In this document: one piece after another, positions 46,937 through 57,600 of the stretch
How the letters are laid out: the number at the start of each line of letters is the position of its first letter
Numbering within the stretch: the first letter of the stretch is position 1
Source of the DNA: Epinephelus fuscoguttatus
Lineage: Eukaryota; Chordata; Actinopteri; Perciformes; Serranidae
DNA length: 64,000 nt
Reading direction: 5' to 3'
Assembly: GCF_011397635.1 (NCBI RefSeq)
Contig: NC_064761.1
Coordinates: 43,054,143 to 43,118,142, forward strand
Notes under the pieces: generated by a model
Told to the model about the DNA's origin: nothing
Database searches by the model: none
Seen by the model: only the letters and a program-made list of their open reading frames with translations
Translations under genes and position numbers: made by a program

Positions 46937-48212
46937 TAGGGATGTCACGAGAACCAATACTTTGGTACCAAGGCAGTGCCATTTTAAGTAAGTGCTGGCA
47001 CTCATTTCTCTCCACTGTCGAAGGTACAGTGGATGCAGTTCTTTCAGACCTAACAGGCAGCATATTTGCCTACAAGTGTGATAGTCTGTTGTTAAATGCC
47101 AAAGGAAGTAGCTGACCAGACGAAGCTGCAGCCACAGCTCCGACTTAACTCATCAAAAAGTTGTTTTTTCTGCATATTTTTTATATTATTCTGTTTTTAA
47201 TTCTTCTGCACTGAGCGCTGCATGTTTGGTGTTTTTTCTGATCACCAAGAGTTGAAAATCCAAACCAATCAGAGTGGAGTATTAGTCTATCAAAATCACA
47301 AACCCACATAGACTAGTACTTTGCCTTCAAAGCAGATCCTCAGTGGTAAATAATAACATTTAAATTCAGTTTGTATGGGTTTTTAAGTTATGTTTACGTT
47401 AGGCCTGTCAAAGTTAACATGTTAACGAGTTAACCCAAAGTCCTTTTAACGCTGCTAATTTTATTAATGCATGATTAACACATGTACGTTCTGTAATTAT
47501 AATTAACCCATGGCCCACCCTGTAGTTTGGGAACTCAGGAAGCAATGCAGCAGTAACATTGTGGATGGCAAGCAGGAACAAACCTCCATGAGCAGAAATA
47601 GATAAAGAAAGGGGTCATTTAAATGGCAAGTTCAGCCCAGAGTCGTGCCAGATGGTTCCCTCCAAAGTTAGACTAAAGCTATTTACATTAACTGTCAACA
47701 TGAATTCAGTTACCACCGGAGTATGTTGAGCTGCTTTAAAAAAACGGGGGATATTTGGTTGATCTTTACATTGTGTTAGTATGACTAAGAAACATTCAGG
47801 TCAGTATGTCCATCTGTTGCTGCTTGATGGTTGATGAGTTTGCCATGGTATGCTTTAAACATATGAGCATGCTGTGCTCTGAGGTTATTCTGGAGAATAT
47901 TCTGGACAGTATTTGTCATTTTTATGGATTGTTGTGCTAATGCTAAATATACTGTTGCATAAAGCGAGTATATTTGTCCACTCCCATGTTGATAAGGGTA
48001 TTAAAAACTTGAAAAATGTCACTTTAAGATACATTTAGAACAGATAAAACAAGTTTAATTAATTGGCGATTAAGTGCAATTAAATATTTTATCGATTGAC
48101 AACCCTAGTTCAAGTACATGTGGGTTTTTTAATTTTTTTTTCTTGGGTATGGAATTGTGGAATTGCACAGGTATTGGTATCTACTAAATTCTTGATATGG
48201 TGACATGTCTTA
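46937..48212. mobile_element. Inverted-end DNA element, host of a nested insertion
   Basis: Left end TAGGGATGTCACGAGAACC, right end GGTATCTACTAAATTCTTGA to GGTGACATGTCTTA; the outermost 10 bases are inverted repeats (AGGGATGTCA / TGACATGTCTT). Between them sits another element (47401-48106). Nothing coding is recognised. Confidence 0.5.
47401..48106. mobile_element. Nested DNA element with TGTCAA inverted ends
   Basis: Left end AGGCCTGTCAAAGTTAACAT, right end ATCGATTGACAACCCT; the ends are imperfect inverted repeats and the subterminal 'gttaacgagttaac' resembles a widespread fish repeat that starts 'gggctgtcaaaattaac'. It lies wholly inside 46937-48212. No coding content. Confidence 0.55.
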
Positions 48213-48424
48213 AGGCTAGATCATATTACACGATTTCACCCTGATTTTGCGCCACAGAGACTATCGTAATCTTTTGAGTGTTCATACCTGGCGACGTGTT
48301 TCTGTCAGCGGGAGTCTCAGCAACTGTGTTACAACCTGTGTGTGCACACCACAAGATCTCTCCACCGAGCCCTCGCCGACAGAGCCCCAGATAACGCGGT
48401 GACGTCACCAAACTACGTTTTTTA

Positions 48425-48490
48425 ACTTGGAGACGACACATCGTAAAGGCATGGATATTCTTCCCAGTGTTGAATCAGATCTGCCTCCAG
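48425..48490 (-). pseudogene. MADF domain N-terminal fragment
   Basis: The minus-strand frame reads LEADLIQHWEEYPCLYDVSS, then PS and a TAA stop at 48422-48424 where MADF domains normally continue with a Tyr or Lys. 'L(I/V)..W...PCLYDVSS' is the start of the domain. Upstream, the frame is interrupted by the nested hAT element. Confidence 0.55.
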
Positions 48491-48562
48491 CGCCTGGGTC
48501 CAAACACAACACGCTCCCCGTGATCCTGTGGACGCCGCCATTGTTGTTGCTTGCCAGCTTGT

Positions 48563-48772
48563 CAGTGTTGCCAGATCTTGGGAGAGAAACAAGAAACCAG
48601 GGCTATGGAAACAAGCCCCAAAGAAGCAACGTTTAGAGAGCAAGCCCAAATAAGCAACTCCACTTTAGAAATAAGCCCAAAAAAACGCAACCCACGACTA
48701 CCAATATTTGTAAGTGACTTTACAAAACAACAAGCCCAAAGTCGCAGCTAATAAGCAGACCTGGCAACCCTG
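48563..48772. mobile_element. 210-bp hAT MITE with perfect 8-bp target duplication
   Basis: Ends CAGTGTTGCCAGATCT and AGACCTGGCAACCCTG form a 16-bp inverted repeat with three mismatches. The flanks are identical octamers, CAGCTTGT (48555-48562 and 48773-48780), the length made by hAT transposases. It contains 'aagcccaaa' words but no ORF. Confidence 0.85.
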
Positions 48773-49159
48773 CAGCTTGTCCTCCTCACATTTCTTCCGT
48801 CCTCCTGCGTGCTGACGTGGGACGTATCCCGCCTCTCATTGGCTGATGCTCTTTGTCAGTCGTGTCTCCAGTTTTCTAGCATGCCAGATATCCAGTCCCA
48901 GTCACAGACGAGGGGGCGACTTGCTCGTAGGCTCGTTCACACATGAGGACTCGTCGTGGCAGACTATCTGCCGACTCACCTTCGACCCAAGGTGGCTCTC
49001 AAGATCCTCTGCGACATCAAAATCGCGGTGAAAATCATGTAATGTGAACTATGCTTAACTCGCATCAAAACAATCTAAATTTATAAATAGAGCAACAGTA
49101 AGAGGTAAACCGTGCCCTTAATTTGTCTCTGGTATTGATTGATCTATTTGTACCTTTAA

Positions 49160-50110
49160 TGAATGAATGAAGGACTTTATTTCAAACCAGGAGTAGGTAG
49201 AGGTAAAACTTTTATGTCTCTACCCCTGTCTGATATTTCTTCTTTTAACTCAAATATTATTTCAACAAATTCCCAAATTTATTTAACTAATAAACAACTA
49301 CCCCCAGTCTGTTTACCACCCAAATAAATGTGTAAACAATAAACACAGTTTATTTACTGTTGAAGTACCACCCATTGTCACAAAATAAATATGCACTCCC
49401 CTAACACAACCTCTCATCTATATACGTGCCAAAAATTTATTTCTGTGTAGTTTTTAAAAATTGATTTATATTTGTGCTTTGTTTCAACTCGTCACGCAGC
49501 CCGTTCCACACGTCCACCCCACACACTGATAGACACACACTCTTCTTAGTTGTACAAACACATTGGTTTTTAAAATGTAACCCCCCTCTCTGTCACAAAA
49601 CATTTTTGGATGTTGCCTGGAAGTGAATTATTTCTTGCTTTAAACATGATTATAGCCGTTTTAAGTTTGACCAAATCAAAAAATTTGTTGTTGGTGTGTT
49701 CCCTGTACCCCACACTGAATACTGCCTTTTAAAGCATGTGTAATGGTTGTAAGTTGCTTTTGTAAGTGTTGCACCAAACGTTCACACAGTAAGTCAGATA
49801 AGGCGGTACAAGCAGTGAATCCAGAATGTGCAGTGATTTATGGTCCAGTACGTGTTTTGTTTGTTTTGCGATGCTCTTTGCCAGCTTTGTTCTTACATAA
49901 TTGATCTGAGCATTTCCAGCAGATTTTGTCGTCTGAAATCACACTCAAAATTTAGTTTCAAAGACTCTTTCAACATTATCAAATGTGATCTGTACTTCTG
50001 CCTGTACTGTGGTTTCCAAACAACATACTTTTAGTTTTGTTCAAATTTAAAGACACTTTATTTAAGCTAAACCATAGTTTCAATTTACTCATTTCTGTCA
50101 TGACTTAAAC
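49160..50110 (-). pseudogene. Decayed LINE with reverse transcriptase trace
   Basis: At the left it begins with AATGAATGAATGAAGGACTT, the reverse complement of a LINE tail ending in ATTC repeats. Near 50000-50090 the minus strand reads LWFSLNKVSLNLNKTKSMLF, the 'W...N.LSLNL.KT..M.F' motif that follows the YADD box in CR1/Rex1-type reverse transcriptases. Many stops and frameshifts lie between. The clade is uncertain. Confidence 0.65.
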
Positions 50111-51630
50111 TGTATGAATTTGCACTATGACGAGCTTTGATCACTTGATGTGCAGTAATACATCAAGTGTAAAGAGTCACAGTAAGTTTGAAAGTTGTGC
50201 TGATCATGTATTATGTAAGCTACACTCTTCAGTGGAGCACGGTAATGGATATTTAATGGGGTTTCCTTCCTGACATAATGCACTCTTCAGTCCAGGAGAA
50301 ATCTGATGAGGGATGAGTTTTTTTGATTCCTGGTAATGCAGCTGAAGTGAAGACAAAGAGGAATCAAAAATCCATTAACAAGACACCAACCTCCTCTGCA
50401 GCGTCTTTATATACACACACAGCTCCGTTAAGACAGTAAAGATTCTCTTTATGCTGTCATGTCTAACATGAGTCACGCTGCGTCAGGCTTGCTGTCAAGC
50501 TGTTCAATATTTCAGCATCCAGACACCCCCCATGGAGGATCCCAGACCACAGTGCAGAGCCTCCAAGGAGCTGATGGGCAGGTTAGGTGTTGGGTGGGGT
50601 GAACGTGACTACAGACTCTATCCAGTTCATCTGACAAGACACATTGTCTCGCTAGTCAACAGCGAGCAATAAACGAGCTTGTAGAAAACCGTAAATGGTA
50701 CAGGGCAGTACAGAGCAGGATTTAAACAAACCTTTTCTAACATGCTGTCTTTGTATAGCTGTTAATATTGTGGTCGAAGAGACATTTAATGAAGAAAAGG
50801 CTCATTTATTTGGTATTGTGGCCGGATAATGGACGATGAATCAGACCCTTCTACTGCAGTTTTATTGCATTTGCCAAGTATTGTGCAGTGGCGCTGCAGT
50901 AAAGCAGTGCACTGATTCATTCGCTGAAGCCCTGTAAGGAAATGTTTCGTGTTTTGTCTCCAACAATAAAAGTCTGTGTAAAAGTTGAAAGAGAGAAGTG
51001 TGACTTTTTGTGGTTGTTTCTATACATCAGTGTTGTGTTCTTCTGGGTTTTGTTTGTTGGCGCTGCAGTCAAAGAGCAGATTGAAACAGAGGATGGTTTC
51101 AAAATACCTTTAATCATAAAACACCAACAGTCCATAATCCACATCTGGCAGCAAAGCCTCATTATGCATTCAGGATACTTACAGAGAATTTTTAATATCG
51201 GAAATCTCAAGTGTGTAATTTAGAAGTGGACGTGCAGATGGGTGACAAAAGGAAAAACACCTTCAGTAGGGCTGAGTGTTGTTTAAAAAACCAGTGACAC
51301 CTTCTTTTGTTTCTACTTCATTCGATACCCATCATGGGAAGGCAGTGCTGTATAGTATACCCATACTGTTGAATGTTATGGTGGAATCTCAGCACTCTGA
51401 ACTGGCATTTCTGTATCCTACACCGTGCTCGACTTCACCACGGGTTGTAGCTGCTGCAGCAGTGGGCCAACAACACGTCACATAAAATCGCTTGTGGTGA
51501 TTGGCTGCGAGAAAAACCATGCAAATACTCTTTTTTTTCTAGATCTGGGTGCAACAAGGACTGAATGCAGGTATCGCTTAGCGGGAGAAGTTCTGATACT
51601 CTGTGGTACTGGGTCATTTCAGTCAACGCG
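50111..51630. other. No gene seen
   Basis: No supported exon. A pair of frames at 50.9-51.2 kb overlap on opposite strands and lack domains. Confidence 0.5.
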
Positions 51631-51634
51631 TTAA

Positions 51635-53157
51635 GGGAGCAGTGTGTAAGATTTAAGGGGATTTAGTGGCATCTCGCAGTGAGGACTGCAGATTGCAACC
51701 AGCTGAATCTTCTCCCAGTTAGATTTCCTTTAGCGTTTATTGTTCAGGAGGTTTTTACTGGGAGCCGAATTATTTGCAGAGGTCTTTTTCTCTCCAACAT
51801 AAACAAACCAGGTGATTAAAACAGGTAAAAACACTGAATGAAGCAGTTTCACGTTACAAATCAGTCTTTGGCACATACTGTACAGACAGGCTGCGAGCCC
51901 AGTGCCTGTTAATGTGTGCTCATCTTGTTTCTCTGATAACCATATCCAGACGTTAAGTTGGTTTTTACCAATAGCTGAATTGTCTACAGAGGTCTTTTTC
52001 TCTTTAAAACAAACAGACCAGGTGATTAAAACAGGTAGAAACACTGAATGAAGCAGTCTCACATTGCAAATCAGTGTTTCTCTAATGCTGTTTGGCACAT
52101 ACAGACAGGCCGCTAGCTTAGCACCTGTGAATGTGTGCTCATCTGTTTTCTCGGATAACTTAAAGGCGCTGTATGTAAGAACGTGGCCAAAACGGTTACT
52201 GCACTCAAATTCAAAATACTGCCGCGAGTCGTGTCCGCCCCCCCTCCCCCCTCCCCTACAGATTGGAGGTTGCTGGACAGCAGCACGCTGGAGACTGATT
52301 TGTTTGCTCACGGGTGGCTGCCGTGGCAGGGCCGCGTCGCCACGTCCTTGATCTTCAGTTCGACCGTTCGAGCAAGTCCGGCTTCTCTGCTGCTAACGCT
52401 GCTGCCGGGACACAGCTGAGGAGGAGCCGGCTGCTAATGCTATGTACCGGGACACTGCTAATGCTGCTTGCCGTGCTGCTGTAGCTCAGTCGTAACTGTA
52501 ACTGATGCTGAGACTCTACTGACTGTGTGACTGGTAGACGGTGGTGGGTGGCGCAACACACAAATTCAAAACATAAACATGATTTGCGGACCGTAAAATT
52601 TTTTTTAAATGCGAATATTCTGGCTGTACTATTGTTGTCGGTGAGATCAGTATGTTACATGAACATTATTCCTTAGTCTCTGTGACATATTAGGAGGATT
52701 TTATGACTATTTGCTTTAGATTTCTTACATATAGCTCCTTTAAGACCCAGACGTTCAGGAGGTTTTCACCAATAGCTGAATTGTCCGCAGAGGTCTCTTC
52801 CTCTTTAAAACAAACAGACTTGATGATTTAAACCGGTAACAACACTGAGTAGAGCAGTTTCAAGTTTAAGGAAAATCTTTCTGCTAACTATGGTACCCCA
52901 CGTGAAAACGCCAGTGGCACTATCTAGAGCCAGTGTTTGGTTTGTCTCTTCTGACCTACTGTAGAAACATGGCGGTGCAACATGGCCAACTCCGTAGAAG
53001 AAGACCTGCTCCATATGTAGATATAAACGTCTCATTCTAAGGTATCAAAAACACAACAGCTCTTATTTTCAGGTGATTACACACTAAAGAAAACAGACTG
53101 ATTATATTATATTCCATTTCTGCCAATATGTCCCTCTAAACGCTGCACACTGGAGCT
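51635..53157. mobile_element. TTAA-type repeat family C, copy 3, with tandem units and nested element
   Basis: Flanked by TTAA (51631-51634 and 53158-53161). Ends GGGAGCAGTGTGTAAGATTT and GCTGCACACTGGAGCT are inverted repeats. The interior contains three direct copies of a unit of about 205 bp (starting near 51745, 51950 and 52749; common words 'gctgaattg', 'gcagaggtct', 'caggtgattaaaacagg', 'gtgtgctcatc'). Between units two and three is another element (52164-52739). Not coding. Confidence 0.7.
52164..52739. mobile_element. Nested TTAA-flanked MITE
   Basis: Bounded by TTAA (52160-52163, 52740-52743); ends AGGCGCTGTATGTAAGAA and the reverse complement AGGAGCTATATGTAAGAA match at 15 of 18 positions. 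Removing it with one TTAA restores 'ggataacttaagacccagac', which lines up with the neighbouring tandem unit ('tgataaccatatccagac'). GC-rich centre with repeated 'ctgctaatgctg' words; no ORF recognised. Confidence 0.75.
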
Positions 53158-53161
53158 TTAA

Positions 53162-54664
53162 AGTATCCAGTACCGATACCCAGCCCTAATCTTCAGGGGT
53201 CCCAACACCCTACCTACTCAGACATTTTATGTTGATTTTCCCTTTAATTTGTCACCCATCTGCCGTATTCATGGCACAGAGATTAAACAGTGAACACAAG
53301 TATTAGCTCCAATTGATTTCTATCCACGTGGGTTGTCTCCCTCCCGCTCACATTATCCTGCACGTTTGCAGAGCACACACACAGCGAGGCTGACACAGTA
53401 TAATCAATGGAATATTTGTGAACTTACTAAGAGAACAAGGTGCCGTCAGATCAGTCCCATGTAACACTTTCAATATGTTTGTGCCTGGTGAATGCTTAAG
53501 CAGCAACTAAGATGAAGAGTTTGTCTCTGAATGACGCAATCATCAGTAGTATTTACAACGCACAGGACAATGCCAACATTGTGTGGAAAGGCCACTGGGC
53601 CCGTTTCAGTCTGCAACTGTCATCATATGAGTGAGTGGTGAACATGCTCAAGGCTAGTGTTCAAACACAGGCAAGTCAGAGCAGCTACCTGGGCCTGAGT
53701 GCGCATTTCAATTGGAATCACACAAAGCGCTGGGAATGACGGGTAAATCTGGAAGTTAGTCTGAATATAAATACAGTATTCAATAAGAGCTGTTCCTATA
53801 CTGTGTAAGGCACTCTCCCCTGGACACAAGACTCCAGGAAAGACACAAAAAAACACACACTGCACATTTCAAAATCAGGCCAAAAGGCAGCAGGACCTTC
53901 AACACAGAAATTAAAAACAATAGAAGAAGAAGAAAAAAAGAAAACGCTTAAATATCCCCTGCCACGCCTTCAAAGATCCACACATGCACCTTTAACAAAC
54001 TCACACACCGACAAACACACACAGCCTGCACCTATGTATGCACACAAAACTCAATTTTTCTCATACACAAAAATATTTGTCCTTTTTTTCCACTCCTGAA
54101 AAAGTAAAGTGCAACTTTTTAACACTATAATCAGGCCATTTGTTATGTTCTGTTTCTGGCCTCTCAGTCAGACTGCCAGACGTTCTAACACTAAGTGAAA
54201 AGAGGGAAATTAGACCAGTGACCCCCAGGTAAGAGTCTGGCAGGACAGGCTGGATCTGCGTCCAGGTGAGAACCATCCAAATGATGCTTTTACCCTTTTC
54301 AACTCTGGGGAAATCAAAATATATTATACAACTCCCACACCCCAAAAGCAGGGCTGAAAAATATTAAGCATACAGTATTCAACAGAGGCGTCGGCCTAAT
54401 TCATAATTACAGGCACCAAAATAGACTTTTGCCAAAACGAGCCCGACATGGGCGATACATCTTCATTGTCCATTGCAGCTTCAATCACGTCCTTTCCTAC
54501 ATGTCAGATAAATGAAAGCGATCCAGATGTTTGCTCACACCTACCCAGCATTCTTTCTGTTTGGTGCAGATTAAGGAAGAAAGGTCAGGTTCAAGGACCG
54601 CTGCAGCATGAGCCTGGATTCATGGAGAATATTTGGGCGCCAAAACGTTTCACTTGAGCCTCCA
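53162..54664. other. Spacer and 3' UTR side of the mucin-like gene
   Basis: The part next to 54664 is expected to contain the 3' UTR on the minus strand. No poly(A) signal can be chosen with confidence. CA-rich stretches occur near 53995-54030. Confidence 0.4.
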
Positions 54665-57600
54665 TTAGTAGCTGTACATGGACAAAGGTGTGTCCTCCAT
54701 CATGTCGTCCTACACAAATGAAAATGGAAAAACACACCTAATTATACACAGCTAATATACGTATTATATGCCAGCATGTCTACAAGTGCTCAATATTTAC
54801 ACAATACTATAGATTTTGTGGCAAATGAGACACGGCAAGGTTTAACTTACTATATAATGACGAAAACTCTGCGTGTGCCTGTTCCACGTTTTTCTCCTCA
54901 CTAACTGGGTTTCCATCCAAATTTTAAGCGAATTTTGTGAAAATGCGCAAAAGAAAATGCTAATTTATGCACGTTTCTATTCATTATTGTTTTGCGAGTA
55001 TTGGGAGTCAACAGGTTGAGCAGTAGGTGGCGCTTCTCATGAAAAATAAAAATGCAAAAGAACACCGTAGAAGAAGAGGGCGCCGTGAGATGACGTCATT
55101 GAGAGCGTCTCATGTCCACAACTGATGTAAACAATTACAGGCACATCCAAGATTATGACGAGATGGAGAGATTCCTTGGGAACTTCTTGGCTACTGCGAG
55201 AGCTCTCATCACACTCATATCAGCGTTGTCAGCGTAGCCTACATAATGCCGTGATGTCTGTGTTGGTACACCAGGCAGCGCACATGATGCAGCCGTATTC
55301 AACACGTCCAGTCTATTCAGGTAAGCTGTGAAATACACTCACCTGACACTGGAGTAATTACCTCTCTCTAAGTTCACACAGGTGTGTGTGTGACGTAGAA
55401 GTAGGATCCGGTAGCCTACGTCATCGTTTATTTGCTAAATCTGTTTCCATTGCCAAAAGTTGCATTTTCCTAATATCGATACGCTGACTTTTCCACTCCC
55501 TCCAAGCGTAAAAACCTTTTTTTGCGGCCTTTTTTCGAATTTCTGGCGTTGCCATTCAAGTTTTTTTTTCGCAATTGTTGAAAATGCGAATAAAAATAGG
55601 TGGATGGAAACCCGACTACTGACTCGGTCAATCCATGTGAAATTTGGCACAGTGGTAGAGGGTCATGGGAGGATGCCAATGAAGCAATATTACATCAATT
55701 GGCCAAAGGGGGGCGCTATAGCAACCCACTGAAATGTCAAACTTTGAATGGGCATATCTCATGCCCCGTATGTCGTAGAGACATGAAACTTTGCACAGAG
55801 ATGCCTCTCCTCATGAGGAACACATTTGCATCAAGAACCCATAACTTCCGCTTATATAGATTTTCCACCATTTTGAATTTTTTGAAAAACACTTCAAATG
55901 GATCTCTTCCTAGGAAGTTTGAGCGATCTGCATGAAACTGGGTGAACATAATCTAGGGAGCAATATCTAAAGTTCCCTCTTGGCAAAAGTTGGAAAACTT
56001 CCTAAAACTGAGCTTCTATAAGGCAATGAATATTGCGGAGGGCGTGGCTCATCACATAAAGGTGTAGAACATCTCAAGGGTTTCACCCATCACCACGCAA
56101 CTTTGTAGGCATATGACCACACATAATCTGAGGGGACCCCTCCATTATTGAGCCCATCAAACAAAATGGGGGCGCTAGAGAGCTCATTTCTTATCTAGGC
56201 CTAACCGCCATATGGATTTTTACTAAACTTGGTAGATATGTAGAACAGGACGCCTCAAGGTGACTGGAGAAATTTAACTCTAACTGGCAACTGGGTGGCG
56301 CTATAACAACAGAAAAATGCTTCAAAATGGCTAAAATGCGACCGATCGCTGTGGCAAAGAACAACTTTGTAAAACATTTCCAGGGCTGCTGACAAAAGAG
56401 CAGTCAGACGTTTTTTGGTAAATACTTTTATTCCTTTTCTTGGCAAGAGTTAGAGGAGAAGATTCACACCACTCATCTAGGAGAGAGGTATCAATCTAAG
56501 CATCTAACTCTGGGCAAGAAAGCAAATGAACATATTGGTCCCTTATCCATTAAGTCTGCACTTTAAAATGGGAAAAAATGTCCTTAAGGTCAGAGGTTAA
56601 ATGTTCACTGAAGTCTTTCTGATGAGTTAGAGGTAAACACATAAAGGATCCTGCTGGAGGAGCATAAACCCCAACTTGGAAACCCAGAAGCTGTTCTGTT
56701 CTTTATCTACAAACATCTTTAGTAAATATCTATTAACCATTAATAAAGCCATGGATTACAACTCATATAATATCATTGTACCGGTAAGTTTTAACAGTAC
56801 ATCTAACAGAGGTTGGAGCAAGTCAGTGAACTGCATGTCACAAGTAGTCTCAAGTCTTTGCACTCAAGTCCCAAGTCTTTGAGTCTTAAACACGTTCTAA
56901 TGCACTCATCACCAAGTGCATTTAAAGAATGCTTTTTAAAACCTGTATTTAGTTGTTAAAACAAGTGCAACTAAACTTAATCGTAAAAGTGATATTTCAC
57001 TATAAAGCAGTACGACAACAAAATGAATTTTGAATGTTTCTGTCCTGTCTTGTGTGTTTAACTCATCTCATACTGAAAAAAAAAAGTTGATATTGACATG
57101 ATATAGTTTGTTACTGCATGCTAAGGAAATTAAAAAAGATGAACATAAACATTAGTTAATTCGGGAAATGACTGAAAGGGAAATGAATTGACTAATGGCA
57201 CACTTTTTAAATTACATACTTTTTAATCTTTGGGCCTCAGGGAAGGTATCAAATATTTTTAAGTCAAAAGTCCAAGTGAAGTTACGAGTCGTTGGTGTTT
57301 AAATCCAAGTCAAGTTGCAAGCGTTTTTGGGTTTTGCCAAGTCAGAAAATTTGTGACTTGAGTCTGACTCGAGTCCAAGTCACATGACTTGTGTCCACAC
57401 CTCTAATATCTCACATCAGTGCTCCAAATGTCTGACAGATCAAACACTTCCACGCAGACAGCAGTGGAAGTGTTTCCTGGATGTCACGGACGTGCTCACC
57501 ATAGGAAGGTCCTGCAGCCTGCGGAACTCAGGTCGGTTGTCTCTCCGGCGCAGTTTGAGGAAGAGGAGCAGAGTGATGATGACGGCAGTGATGATGAAGG

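Larger units (their letters stand above)
48214..49054 (-). mobile_element. Inverted-repeat DNA transposon with MADF relic, between TTAA sites
   Basis: Ends GGCTAGATCATATTACACGA and the reverse complement of the right end, GCATAGTTCACATTACATGA, are related over about 25 bp. TTAA flanks both sides (48210-48213, 49055-49058). The minus strand has a MADF-type fragment at 48425-48490. A hAT element (48563-48772) is inserted within it. A Harbinger-type, non-autonomous element is the most likely identity. Confidence 0.6.
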
